64,000 nt of DNA, taken from positions 37,818 to 101,817 of the forward strand of contig JAJEBW010000020.1 in NCBI GenBank assembly GCA_022822325.1, given 5' to 3'. Position numbers and translations under genes: made by a program. Positions 52,069 through 60,878 of the stretch are shown here, piece after piece. Source of the DNA: Gemmatimonadota bacterium. Its GTDB lineage: Bacteria; Gemmatimonadota; Gemmatimonadetes; Longimicrobiales; Gaopeijiaceae. Numbering within the stretch: position 1 is the stretch's first letter; each line of letters opens with the position of its first letter. The notes beneath the pieces were generated by a model. It had not been told where the DNA came from, made no database searches, and saw only the letters and a list, made by a program, of their open reading frames with translations.

Positions 52069-53252
52069 CCCAGCACCTCCGCCATCCGCCGCACCCCCGC
52101 CTCGATCTCCTCGTCGGACGACGCCGTGCTCATGCGCGCATACCGCGGATCGCCGAAAGCCTCGCCCGGCACGATCGCCACCCCCGCCTCCTCCAGCAGC
52201 CGCGTGCAGATGTCGCCCGCGCAGTCCGCCTCGTCGTCGAAGCAGCCGTCCACCCGGAAGTAGAGATAGAAGGCGCCCTCGGGCCGAATGTAGGCGCACC
52301 CGGGCAGCAGCTCGTCGAAGAGCCGCATCACCAGCAGGCGCCGCCGGGCGAAGGCCTCCAGCATCGCCGCCTTGTCGCGCGCGGCCCGCTCCTCCTGCAC
52401 CAGCCCCGCGATCGAGGCAACCTGCGACGGCGTCGCGGCATTCAGCGACACATGGCTCTGCAGCGCCGACATCTTCGCCGCCAACTCGGCCGACGTGTAG
52501 GAAAACCCGACCCGCCACCCCGTCATCGCGTAGGTCTTCGACATCCCGTTCGTCACCACGATGTTCCCGACCGCATCCGGGTCCAGATCCAGCGCCCCCG
52601 GCGCCTTCGCTCCCTCGCCGCCGAAGTAGATCTCCTGGTAGATCTCGTCCGAGATCAGCGTCACCCCCCGCTCCCGCGCCCACTCGGCGATCGCCCCCAG
52701 CCGCGAGCGCGAATACACCGCGCCGGTCGGGTTCGACGGAGAGGAGATGATCAGCCCCCGGGTGCGCGAGCTCGCCGCCGCCTCGAGGTCGTCCGCCGTC
52801 AGGAGGAAGTCGTCGTCCGCGCTCCCCGCCACCGGAACCGGCTCGGCCCGCGCCAGCGTCACCATCTCGGGATAGGAGGTCCAGTACGGCGAACCGATCA
52901 GCACCTCGTCGCCGGGGCCGAATAGGCAGAAACAGGCGTTGAAGAGCGACTGCTTGGCCCCCGCCGAAACCACGACCCGCGCCCCATCGGCCGGGTAGCC
53001 GGTGCCTCGCGTCATGTACCGGGCCGCCGCCTCGCGCAGTTCGGGCAGCCCCGCGGCGGGCGTGTAGCGCGTCCGTCCCGCGTGGATTCCATCGATCGCG
53101 GCCTGCGAAATCCACTCCGGCGTGCGAAAATCGGGCTGTCCCGCGCTGAGATTGACGATGTCGCGACCCGCAGCCGCAAGTTCGCGGGCGAGGGTGCTTA
53201 CGGTGATGGTGGCCGAGGGGCGAAGTTTCGCGATGTTCTCTGAGAGGGTCAT
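52065..53252 (-). CDS. Pyridoxal-phosphate aminotransferase, aspartate aminotransferase type
   Basis: 395 residues of a class I fold-type I aminotransferase. It has NLSAGQPDFRTPEWI near the N-terminus, SSPSNPTGAVYS, LISDEIYQEIYF and the PLP-binding Lys in GMSKTYAMTGWRVGF, followed by the C-terminal Arg region (DPRYARMS). Most such proteins transfer the amino group of aspartate to 2-oxoglutarate, but substrate specificity varies. The ATG at 53252 is chosen because the family start TLSENIAKLRPSAT begins there. It is coupled to the methyltransferase gene downstream. Confidence 0.92.
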   Translation of the reverse strand: MTLSENIAKLRPSATITVSTLARELAAAGRDIVNLSAGQPDFRTPEWISQAAIDGIHAGRTRYTPAAGLPELREAAARYMTRGTGYPADGARVVVSAGAKQSLFNACFCLFGPGDEVLIGSPYWTSYPEMVTLARAEPVPVAGSADDDFLLTADDLEAAASSRTRGLIISSPSNPTGAVYSRSRLGAIAEWARERGVTLISDEIYQEIYFGGEGAKAPGALDLDPDAVGNIVVTNGMSKTYAMTGWRVGFSYTSAELAAKMSALQSHVSLNAATPSQVASIAGLVQEERAARDKAAMLEAFARRRLLVMRLFDELLPGCAYIRPEGAFYLYFRVDGCFDDEADCAGDICTRLLEEAGVAIVPGEAFGDPRYARMSTASSDEEIEAGVRRMAEVLG

Positions 53253-53342
53253 GGAAGGCTTCCGGAGAGGTTCCGCTTCGTTGCCGCGGCCTTGTCGCCG
53301 ACCGGCGGGCAGCGGGATCTGCAAGCGCAGGAGAGAGACGAG

Positions 53343-54164
53343 ATGGATGGGGTGAAGACAGGGCGCGGCCGCGGCCGCCACCGTCGCGCAAGGCGCGATC
53401 CGGGCAAGAGCGGGCGCCCCGCCGCCGAGCCGACAAATGTGGCGCAGGGCGCATCCGGCGCAACCCCCGCCGCACCGGGAACCGCCGAGGGGCGCCCGAC
53501 AGCGACGACTTCCGGCCGCCTCCCGGTCCTCTACTTCGACTTCGTCGATCCGGCCTCGCACCTGATCGGCCACCTCCTGGACCGCGCCGCGCCGGAGGCG
53601 GCCGTGGAGTGGCGGCCGCTGGAGCTCGCGCCCCCGCCCGCGCCGCTGATCGATCCCGCGTCGGGGGAGTGGCGAGGGCGGGTGGCCGAGGCGCGCGCGG
53701 CGGGCGCCCCGCCCGGACTGGCGATCGAGTCCCCCGCGCTGCTCCCCTGGACGCGCAAGGCCCACGAACTCTGCGAGCTGGCCCGCGACCGGGGCCTCTT
53801 CCACGAGCTTCGCCGCGCCATCTTCCGGGCGCACTTCGCGGGCAACGTCGACATCGGGCGCATCGACCTGCTCGCCGAGATCGCCGACCGGGCCGGACTG
53901 GACCGCACCGAGGCCCGCGCCGCGCTCGATGTGGACCGCTACGCCGACCGGATCGCGAGGGCGCGGACGGCCGCCCGCAGGCAGGGGGTGCGCACGGTTC
54001 CCACGCTCGTTCCGGGTGGACTTCCGGGTGGGCTTTTGGCCGGACCGCGCGGGCCGGAGGATCGGGCCGAGGGTGCGCCGCTTGGCGCGCTGGCCGGAGT
54101 GCGCGAAATTGCGCGCTGGATCGAATCGCGTCCGGCGGGTCCGGGCGCATCGGCGCAGGGCTGA
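53343..54164 (+). CDS. DsbA-like thioredoxin-fold protein lacking CxxC
   Basis: 273 residues. A Gly/Arg/Ala-rich segment of about 60 residues precedes a DsbA-type fold starting VLYFDFVDPASHLIGHLLD, where VDPAS occupies the position of the active-site CxxC. The helical domain (RKAHELCELARDRGLFHELRRAIFRAHF) and the cis-Pro loop (GVRTVPTLVPGG) follow. This combination is typical of the FrnE/2-hydroxychromene-2-carboxylate isomerase branch, which need not be redox-active. The ATG at 53343 has AGGAG nine bases upstream. It is divergent from the aminotransferase. Confidence 0.82.
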   Translation: MDGVKTGRGRGRHRRARRDPGKSGRPAAEPTNVAQGASGATPAAPGTAEGRPTATTSGRLPVLYFDFVDPASHLIGHLLDRAAPEAAVEWRPLELAPPPAPLIDPASGEWRGRVAEARAAGAPPGLAIESPALLPWTRKAHELCELARDRGLFHELRRAIFRAHFAGNVDIGRIDLLAEIADRAGLDRTEARAALDVDRYADRIARARTAARRQGVRTVPTLVPGGLPGGLLAGPRGPEDRAEGAPLGALAGVREIARWIESRPAGPGASAQG

Positions 54165-54273
54165 GGGCCACAAGGACTCCTCGCCGCCACCGAACCGCTG
54201 ACCTTCGCTTCCCCCGGCGGGTCGCCCCCTGCACCGCACACCCCCTCACACCGCAACCAGGCAGAGAGCAACA

Positions 54274-54579
54274 ATGGCAGGATATCAGCGCAAGACCGCG
54301 CTCGCACCGGGACGGGTGCTGAAGATGGCCGAGACGCATCTTCCGGCCTACATCGGGCTCGGGCGGGCGCGCGGGTCGGCGCACGGCGCCACCTACACCG
54401 GCAAGGAGGGCACCGTCGTGCTCAGCGTGCACCGCCACGGTCCCTATACCGATGTCACCGCCGAGACCGACCAGCTTCGCACCTCGCGCATGGACTACGA
54501 GATCCAGCGCTTCCTCCAGACGCTGCCCTACGAGTACGGCGACGCGGAGGGACCGCGGCCCGGGGACTTCGGCGGGTAG
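54274..54579 (+). CDS. Small conserved-looking protein, function unknown
   Basis: 101 residues, soluble. It has a basic start, a Gly/Ala-rich centre (GRARGSAHGATYTGKEGTV) and an acidic end (LQTLPYEYGDAEGPRPGD). I do not recognise a domain. It lies directly upstream of the degenerate helicase gene, whose GTG start overlaps its stop by one base (TAGTG), so the two are probably co-translated and may act together. Confidence 0.6.
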   Translation: MAGYQRKTALAPGRVLKMAETHLPAYIGLGRARGSAHGATYTGKEGTVVLSVHRHGPYTDVTAETDQLRTSRMDYEIQRFLQTLPYEYGDAEGPRPGDFGG

Positions 54580-56294
54580 TGGACAGCTTCGAGTCGTTGC
54601 CGCTGGGACCCGAGATCGTCGCGGCGCTCGCCGCCGAGGGAATCGAGACCCCAACCCCCTTCCAGGCCGCCGCGATTCCGGTGATCGCGCGGGGCAAGGA
54701 TCTGATGGGACGCGCGGGCGCGGGCGGCGGAGCTCTGGTCGCATGGGGGGCGCCGCTGGTGGAGCGGCTCGAGGGCGGGCACGGATCGCCGGTCTGCGCG
54801 GTGATCTGTCCGGGCAGCCGCCAGGCCACCGAGCTGGCGCGGTCGCTGGCGTCCCTTTGCGATGGATCGGACCTTCGCGCGGCCGCGCTGGCGCCGCACT
54901 GGAATCTCCCCGAGCGCGCCGATTTCCTCGTCGTTCCCGCCAACCGGCTGGCCGCGCTCTACGATGGCACGGTGAGCTGCGACCGCATCGCCGCGATCGT
55001 CATCCACGACGGCGACGGCGTGATCCGCAACGTTCCCCGCGACCGTTTGGAGGCGTGGCTGACCGGTCTGCCGCAGGGGTGCCAGCGCATCTTCTGCGGC
55101 CTCCCCTTCGGCGACGAGCTGCGGTCGCTGGCACGGCGCTTTTCGCAACGCGCGGTCACGATTCCTCCCGGCTCCGCCCCACAGCGGTCGCGGCGGCCAG
55201 GCGCCCGCACCCTCAGGCTGGTCGTTGCGGAGGGCGACCCGGACGAGGCCGTGCTGGCCCGCAGCGCGGAGATCCTCGGCGAGGGAGACGCGCGCCACCT
55301 GCTGCTCTTCGCCGGATCGGCCGATCGCGCCGCCGATCTGGGCGATCTCCTGGCCCTTCACGGCTACCGCTGCGGCCCCCCGGGCGACGGCTCGGCGCCG
55401 GTCTGGCTCTGTCCCGGCGACGAAGAGGAGGCGGCGGCCGCGCTCCTGAAAACGATGCCGGCGGCCGCCCAGGTGGCCACGATCTCCTGCGGGGCGCCCG
55501 CGGGGCGCGAGGCCGCGACGCGACGCCATGGCCAGGGGGGGGAGGGGTGGGTCCTCTGCCCGATTCGCGAGCTTGCCCACCTTCGCCATCTGGCCGCCGA
55601 AGCCGGTTTCGTCCTCAAAAGGATCAGGCCCGAACGGAGCGAACGCGTCTCCACCGCGCTGGACACCCTGGCCGACCGCGTTCACGAGACGGCGCGCGAC
55701 CCGGCCATCACCCCGTACTACCTGCTCGTGGAGTCGCTGCTCGATCGATTCTCGGCCGCCGAGGTTGCCGCGGCCACGCTCCTCCTTCTGGACCGCCAGA
55801 CCGGCGCGACCCGGGCGGCGGCGCAGAAGCCGGCAGGCACCGTTCCCGAGAGCTGGACCCGTCTCTTCGTCTCGGCCGGCGAGCGCGACGAGATCGGACC
55901 GCGCGAGCTGCTCGGGGCGATCGTCAGCGAATCGGGGGTGGCCGCCAAACGGGTGGGACGCATCGATGTGCGCGAGAGTCACTCTCTGGTGGAGGTCCGC
56001 GAGAGCGATGCGCGGACGGTGATCGCGGCGCTGAACGGGATCACATTCGGCGGCCGCGCGCTGCGGGTGGACTACGACCGCCCGAAGGACCGGCGACCGA
56101 ACCGGGGGCCCGCGGGCGGGCGGCCAGGCGGAAGATCAGGCGGGGGAAGGCCCGGCGCCAGACCGGGAAGCGGACGCCCGGGAGGGGGAAGACCGCGCGG
56201 CGGCGGCCCTGGCCGGCCGGGACCTCGGGGCAGACCCGGCGGCCGCCCGGGATCCGGACCGCCCTTCCGCCCCCGACGACCGGCAGGCGGGTAG
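54579..56294 (+). CDS. Degenerate DEAD-box helicase with RRM-like domain and Gly/Arg-rich tail
   Basis: 571 residues arranged like DbpA-type helicases: Q motif (ETPTPFQAAAIPV, around 23-35), two RecA-like domains, an RRM-like DbpA domain (about 422-503, SWTRLFVSAGERDEIGPREL...GGRALRVDYDRP) and a Gly/Arg/Pro tail. Walker A is GRAGAGGGA (44-52), lacking the GKT, and the DEAD box reads HDGD (143-146). The SAT motif is missing (FCGLPFG). It should not hydrolyse ATP in the usual way, so an RNA-binding or scaffold role is likely. The GTG start overlaps the stop of the small gene upstream. Confidence 0.85.
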   Translation: MDSFESLPLGPEIVAALAAEGIETPTPFQAAAIPVIARGKDLMGRAGAGGGALVAWGAPLVERLEGGHGSPVCAVICPGSRQATELARSLASLCDGSDLRAAALAPHWNLPERADFLVVPANRLAALYDGTVSCDRIAAIVIHDGDGVIRNVPRDRLEAWLTGLPQGCQRIFCGLPFGDELRSLARRFSQRAVTIPPGSAPQRSRRPGARTLRLVVAEGDPDEAVLARSAEILGEGDARHLLLFAGSADRAADLGDLLALHGYRCGPPGDGSAPVWLCPGDEEEAAAALLKTMPAAAQVATISCGAPAGREAATRRHGQGGEGWVLCPIRELAHLRHLAAEAGFVLKRIRPERSERVSTALDTLADRVHETARDPAITPYYLLVESLLDRFSAAEVAAATLLLLDRQTGATRAAAQKPAGTVPESWTRLFVSAGERDEIGPRELLGAIVSESGVAAKRVGRIDVRESHSLVEVRESDARTVIAALNGITFGGRALRVDYDRPKDRRPNRGPAGGRPGGRSGGGRPGARPGSGRPGGGRPRGGGPGRPGPRGRPGGRPGSGPPFRPRRPAGG

Positions 56295-56401
56295 AAGTCT
56301 CGCTCCGGGGGCCCGCGCAACAGGGGGAAGTTCGGCTCCGGCTGCGCGGCCGTCGTCATGTGGTCGGGCGGCGTCGCCGGAACCCGGCCGGGCGATGAAG
56401 G

Positions 56402-56608
56402 CTACGCCGCCGCCCCGTCGCGCCGCCGCCGGAAGATCCGGTAGAGGAAGAAGGCGGCCGCCACGACCAGACCGATCGTCAGCGCCTTCATCAGCAGACC
56501 GAAGACCATCCCCAGAAGGGGCGCGGCCACCGCGGCCAGCAGCTTGAGCAGCAGCACGCTCACCACACCCGTCGCCGCCACCGCGCCAACAGCTTTCATT
56601 GAACCCAT
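56402..56608 (-). CDS. Small membrane protein
   Basis: 68 residues with two hydrophobic segments (VGAVAATGVVSVLLLKLLAA and LLMKALTIGLVVAAAFFLYR) and a basic C-terminal tail (RIFRRRRDG). The ATG at 56608 has AAGGAG ten bases upstream. An internal ATG at 56599 would shorten it by three residues. Such short two-helix proteins often have no known function. It follows the DUF5916 gene on the same strand. Confidence 0.65.
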   Translation of the reverse strand: MGSMKAVGAVAATGVVSVLLLKLLAAVAAPLLGMVFGLLMKALTIGLVVAAAFFLYRIFRRRRDGAAA

Positions 56609-56721
56609 CGTTCCCTGACTCCTTGCACACATGTGATTGGGGGTACGCGCGCGCCCGGCGTCCCCTCGATCCCGTTGGGGAGAGGCCCCCTTCGGCGCCC
56701 CTCCGGATCCGACCGGCGTCC

Positions 56722-59139
56722 CTACCCGCGGAAACGGTAGGAAAGTTTCATGAACACGCCCTCGGCCTCCGGGCGCAGGTCGCGGAAGCGGAAGGCCTGC
56801 ATGTCCTCCATCGCCCGCGAATACCCCACAAAGAAGACCGTTCCCGGCGTCGGTTCGTAGCTCAGCAGCGTCTCGACCGCAAAGTCGTTCACCCCCGAGC
56901 CATCCAGCGCCAGGCACGAGTCGCCCCTGCACCAGGAGACCGGCAGACCGCCGTCGGGCGTCATGAGAACCCCCCGGTCCTGGCTTCCATACTCCACGAT
57001 CGTCCGCAGGAAGAGCGCGCGGCTGAACTGATACTGGCCGGTGAGCCGCGGAATCGTGGCCCGCGAATAGAGCGATCCGTCGCGCTGGCGGAAGAGGCTC
57101 GTGTGATTGACGCTCACATCGATGCTGAGATTGGTGGTGGGGAAGAGATTCAGGCTCGCATTCCCCGACCAGGAGTTGGCGACATCGACCGGCGTGTCGG
57201 TGATGAAGTCGAAGAGCGGCGTCTCCGAACGCGTCACGCGGACATTGCTGCGGACCTTGTCGAAGGGATTCACCCAGATGAAGAGCGTGCCCGAATTGAG
57301 CCCCTCGAAGAAGGCCGGATCGGCGGCGAAGGGACGGCGCTGCCCATCGGCGGCCACCGCAAAGAGACCATCGTAGTCGGCGCGGCCGAACTGGTACCAG
57401 GAGCGCGTGTAGTTCCCCCAGAGCGTAACGTTGTTCCGCAGCGAGAGGCTGCCGCCCATCCGGATGCGGCGCTCCTCGGCCCAGCCCCGCCGCCAAAAGG
57501 CGTCGCGGTCCCAGAAGCCCTCCATCTCGAGGCTCGGCCCCCAGCGTTCGACGAGATCGCCGGGCCGGCCGCGGAAGTTGTAGCTCGCCTGCGAACGAAG
57601 CTGCGAGACGCCGGTGCGGCGGATGAAGCCGCTCCGCGCGATAAAGTCGTCCGAGACATCCAGCATGTTGGCCTCGAACTGGAGATTGCGGCCGGTGCGG
57701 GCGAACCGCGCCGAGACCAGCGATCCACTCTCCCGCGCCTCCGATCCCTCCGCCGTGCGGCTCCCCGCCGCCAGCACCGTGAGGGTGTAGCGTTGCCGGA
57801 GCTGGAAGCGGCCGTCGATCCCGGCCACCCGGTTGAAGCGATCGCCGCTGTAGGAACGGTCGGTGTAGACCATCCCCAGATTCGAGGTGGCGCCAAGGTC
57901 GCGCCGCAGCCGGAAGATGTTCACGATCGGGTTGGCCGTCTCGCCCGATCCGTCGGGGTGGGCCACGTCGTCCACGGCGTTGAGGAAGCCCGCGTTGAAG
58001 TTCCCGATCTTCCCCTGAATCTTGGCGCCGCCCACCGGATCCACGATCGAGCGCGTATAGACAAGCTGTTGCGGCAACTGGAAGATCTCGGTCCCCTCCA
58101 GGAAGAAGGGCCGCTTCTCGCGCAGGTAAAGGGCGAAGCGTTCATTCACCGCGATCTGCCCGGCGTCGGCCTCGACCTGAGAGAAATCGGGATTGTAGGT
58201 GCCGTCGAGCGTCAGATTCGAGGTGATCCCGTAGGTCACGTTGAAGCCGAAGTCGCCATCCACCCCGCCCCGCTCCAGCCCCCCGAGATCGTCGCTCCAG
58301 GCGCTCTGATGCGAGAGGGTCTGCACCGGATTGACTTCGAGGAAGAGCCCGGGGTCGAGATCGCGCAGATCGCGCAGACTTCCGAACTGCTCCATCCGGT
58401 TCGCCACATTGGCCGTGATCGGCGCCCACGACTCGGAGTAGCCGTTGCGCGCAATCCTCCGCTCCACCTGAAGTCCCCAGTCCTGCAGCTCCTGGTCGCG
58501 GAACTTGATGCTCTTGAGCGGCAACTTCACCTCGACCGAGTAGCCCCAGTCGAACACCTTCCCCTCGGAGTCCCAGACGAAATCCGGGTTCCAGTCGATC
58601 GGCGGACCCATGCGCCCGCGCCGGCCGCCTCCGCCCACCACCCACAGCCCATCCTGCTGCACCCCGAGCGGATTGACCATGATCACATAGCCGCGCCGCC
58701 GGTCGTCGAAGGTGTCCACGATGAAGCGCACATAGTCGTCGGAGAAGCCGAAGGAATCGCGGTCGCCCAGGGTGGCCCGCACCCCGCCCGGAAGGTCGTC
58801 GTAGGCCTCGACTCCGAAATAGACCGCGTCCTCCGTGACCAGCACCCGCGCCACCGTCCGTTGCGTCGCCGGAACGCCCTCCACCGGATCGAACTGCGTG
58901 AAACCGGTCAGGATCGGCGCATCGGCCCAGGCCTCGTCGTCCAGAACGCCGTCGATCCGAATCTCCGCGCTCGGCGTCTGCACCCCCGCCACATCGAGCT
59001 GGCCGTCAATCCCGTGATACTCCACGCCCGTCCGCTCCGCGTCGCCCCCGGCCCCGGACGCCACCCGGTCCGCGAGCGCGCCCGCATCCTGGCCCGCGAC
59101 CGCCAATGCCGCCGCGACCGTCGCCGTCAATATCTTCAC
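56722..59139 (-). CDS. DUF5916 protein with carbohydrate-binding-like N-terminal domain, outer membrane
   Basis: 805 residues. A leader with an alanine-rich hydrophobic core is followed by a family-9 carbohydrate-binding-like domain (IRIDGVLDDEAWADAPIL...VYFGVEAYD...FIVDTFDDRRRGYVIMVNPLG). The large remainder is a beta-barrel-like DUF5916 region with TYNPDFSQVEADAGQIAVNE and FFLEGTEIFQ, ending in a strand that finishes MKLSYRFRG. The family occurs widely in FCB-group bacteria and is probably an outer-membrane protein; ligand unknown. The GTG start at 59139 has no clear ribosome binding site. Confidence 0.86.
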   Translation of the reverse strand: MKILTATVAAALAVAGQDAGALADRVASGAGGDAERTGVEYHGIDGQLDVAGVQTPSAEIRIDGVLDDEAWADAPILTGFTQFDPVEGVPATQRTVARVLVTEDAVYFGVEAYDDLPGGVRATLGDRDSFGFSDDYVRFIVDTFDDRRRGYVIMVNPLGVQQDGLWVVGGGGRRGRMGPPIDWNPDFVWDSEGKVFDWGYSVEVKLPLKSIKFRDQELQDWGLQVERRIARNGYSESWAPITANVANRMEQFGSLRDLRDLDPGLFLEVNPVQTLSHQSAWSDDLGGLERGGVDGDFGFNVTYGITSNLTLDGTYNPDFSQVEADAGQIAVNERFALYLREKRPFFLEGTEIFQLPQQLVYTRSIVDPVGGAKIQGKIGNFNAGFLNAVDDVAHPDGSGETANPIVNIFRLRRDLGATSNLGMVYTDRSYSGDRFNRVAGIDGRFQLRQRYTLTVLAAGSRTAEGSEARESGSLVSARFARTGRNLQFEANMLDVSDDFIARSGFIRRTGVSQLRSQASYNFRGRPGDLVERWGPSLEMEGFWDRDAFWRRGWAEERRIRMGGSLSLRNNVTLWGNYTRSWYQFGRADYDGLFAVAADGQRRPFAADPAFFEGLNSGTLFIWVNPFDKVRSNVRVTRSETPLFDFITDTPVDVANSWSGNASLNLFPTTNLSIDVSVNHTSLFRQRDGSLYSRATIPRLTGQYQFSRALFLRTIVEYGSQDRGVLMTPDGGLPVSWCRGDSCLALDGSGVNDFAVETLLSYEPTPGTVFFVGYSRAMEDMQAFRFRDLRPEAEGVFMKLSYRFRG

Positions 59140-59245
59140 CGCGCGTCGTCTTTCGCTGTATGCTCTTTCAGATCGAAATCCATTTCGACCGATCCTGTTT
59201 CAGACACCCCCGCCCCCGCGAACGTTGACTCTCCAGGGCCATCCC

Positions 59246-59584
59246 ATGAAAGGTAGCGCCGATTCGCCCATGACCACGCTGAAGGACATCTTCCGCCTCC
59301 GCATGAGCCGCCTTACCCGCGGCCAGGCCGAGTGCCTCCTCGCGCAGGTCGTCGACGGGGTGGCCACGCCCCGCTGCCCGGAATGCCTCGGGCTCTGCTC
59401 GGTCATCCGGACGACGCCGTGGGACGGAGTCCCCTATGTCCGCCGCCGGATCGTCGTGCGTTGCTCGCGGTGTCTCGCCAACTGTTCGCTGGAGCTCAAG
59501 GACAACCGGGAGTCGCTGGGGGCGGAGTCCGACGCGGAGGAGGACGATTTGCGGATGGAACGGGAGAGGCGCCTTCGGCGATAA
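59246..59584 (+). CDS. Small protein with paired CxxC motifs (zinc-ribbon-like)
   Basis: 112 residues. CPECLGLC (about 43-50) and CSRCLANC (about 72-79) are spaced like a zinc ribbon. Charged helices flank it, and the C-terminus is rich in Glu/Arg. Role unknown; such ribbons occur in nucleic-acid-binding and regulatory proteins. The ATG at 59246 is preferred over one at 59270. It is divergent from the DUF5916 gene and 24 bp upstream of the outer-membrane protein gene, with which it may be co-transcribed. Confidence 0.62.
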   Translation: MKGSADSPMTTLKDIFRLRMSRLTRGQAECLLAQVVDGVATPRCPECLGLCSVIRTTPWDGVPYVRRRIVVRCSRCLANCSLELKDNRESLGAESDAEEDDLRMERERRLRR

Positions 59585-59608
59585 GAAACGGGAGAGGAGG
59601 ACTCAGCG

Positions 59609-60844
59609 TTGAGAAATCCCCGCGGTTGCCCCCCCGCGCGGGCGGCGCGTATCGTTGTCACGGCGTCGCACGGGGGTACCCCCCCGCCCCCCCGCCATCC
59701 GGCCGCCACCGTCGCCCCGAGGAGGAACGCCATTCATCCGTCCAGGTTCCGCCCCATCGCCTCCATCGCGCCGGATCGATCCCTTTGCGATCGGCGGACC
59801 GGGTTGCGCGGCTGCACGGCGGCCGCCGCCACACCCGCGCCGGGCCGGTTTTCGCGGCCGGGATCTCGCGCCGTTGCGACCGCCCTCGTCGCGGTCGCCG
59901 TCGCGCTCCTCTCGGCCACCGCCGGCGCGGCCCAGGAGAGGGACCGCCACCGCGACGACGACCTCCCCCTCTCCGGCTCCGGCCTCGTCGTCCTCGATCT
60001 TGCGACGAGCGTGGCGGCGGCGGGGTTCGGCGGGGCCTTTCCGGCCGCGGGCAATGGCGGCTTCGCCATCTTTCACCATCCGGCGCTGATTCGCGGCGAA
60101 GGGTTCGGCCTCGCGGCGGGCTCCACCGGCTACCGCCACGGATCCGGCCACCCGGAGTCCGATTGCCACCGCGAGCACGGCGATCACGGCCACTGCGCCG
60201 GCGACGACGATCACGATCACAACGACCACGCCGGCCCGGCCCTCGCCCTCTCGGCCAGCGGCGCCTGGCTGGGCGGCACCGTCGCGGCCGGCCTCGCCCT
60301 CGCCCGGAACGGCGCCGAATCCCTCGCCGCGATCGGTCATGCGCGCACCCTCTTCGGCTTCCGCGTCGGCGCGGCCGCCAAGCTCGTCGCGCAGCAAAGC
60401 CCCGGGCACGGCTCCACCGCCCACGCCGCCGCCCTCGATCTCGGTCTGGCCCGCGAGTTCGGCTGGCTTGCCACGGTGCTCACCGTGCAGAATCTCGGCC
60501 CCGATCTCCGCCACTCCGACCACCGGACCCACCTCGCGCAACGCGCCGTCCTCGCGGCGGCGACCGATCGCACCCCTCTCGGCCCCCTCGACATCGGCGG
60601 CGCCCTGCAAGTCGCGGTGGAGCGCGGTGGACGGATCGTGCCCGGCGGCGGTCTGGAGCTCTCCTACTGGCCGATCCAGCGGCGGGTCTTCGTGGGGCGG
60701 ATCGGGGGATTGCGCACCCGCGACGACGGCTCCCCCATCACCTTCGGAGCGGGCTTCGAGGGCGATCGCATCCGCCTCGACTACGCCTTCATCGACGCCG
60801 ACCCCGCGCTGGGACCGCACCGGATCGGGGTGGCGATTCGGTAG
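59609..60844 (+). CDS. Outer-membrane protein with His/Asp-rich loop (PorV/UPF0164-like)
   Basis: 411 residues. A TTG start at 59609 has GGAGG eight bases upstream. About 90 Pro/Arg-rich residues come before a hydrophobic signal-like segment (VATALVAVAVALLSATAGAA). The mature part recalls UPF0164/PorV barrels (ATSVAAAGFGGAFPAAGNGG...FHHPALI, then repeated Gly-aromatic strands). A loop at about residues 187-210 is packed with His and Asp (HREHGDHGHC, DDDHDHNDH), consistent with metal binding. The long pre-signal region is odd; a start closer to the hydrophobic segment is possible. Confidence 0.65.
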   Translation: MRNPRGCPPARAARIVVTASHGGTPPPPRHPAATVAPRRNAIHPSRFRPIASIAPDRSLCDRRTGLRGCTAAAATPAPGRFSRPGSRAVATALVAVAVALLSATAGAAQERDRHRDDDLPLSGSGLVVLDLATSVAAAGFGGAFPAAGNGGFAIFHHPALIRGEGFGLAAGSTGYRHGSGHPESDCHREHGDHGHCAGDDDHDHNDHAGPALALSASGAWLGGTVAAGLALARNGAESLAAIGHARTLFGFRVGAAAKLVAQQSPGHGSTAHAAALDLGLAREFGWLATVLTVQNLGPDLRHSDHRTHLAQRAVLAAATDRTPLGPLDIGGALQVAVERGGRIVPGGGLELSYWPIQRRVFVGRIGGLRTRDDGSPITFGAGFEGDRIRLDYAFIDADPALGPHRIGVAIR

Positions 60845-60878
60845 CTTCGCCCGCCGGTCGCGTCCGGAGCGAGCGGAA

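Noticed and set aside
53343..54164. Periplasmic thiol oxidase (DsbA) assignment
   Set aside because: There is no signal peptide and no CxxC at the active-site position, so disulfide oxidase function is not supported despite the fold similarity.
51388..54744. 1118-residue minus-strand frame ending in the methyltransferase
   Set aside because: The methyltransferase has its own ribosome binding site and GTG at 52068. Upstream sequence is the shifted-frame shadow of the aminotransferase and the antisense of two plus-strand genes.
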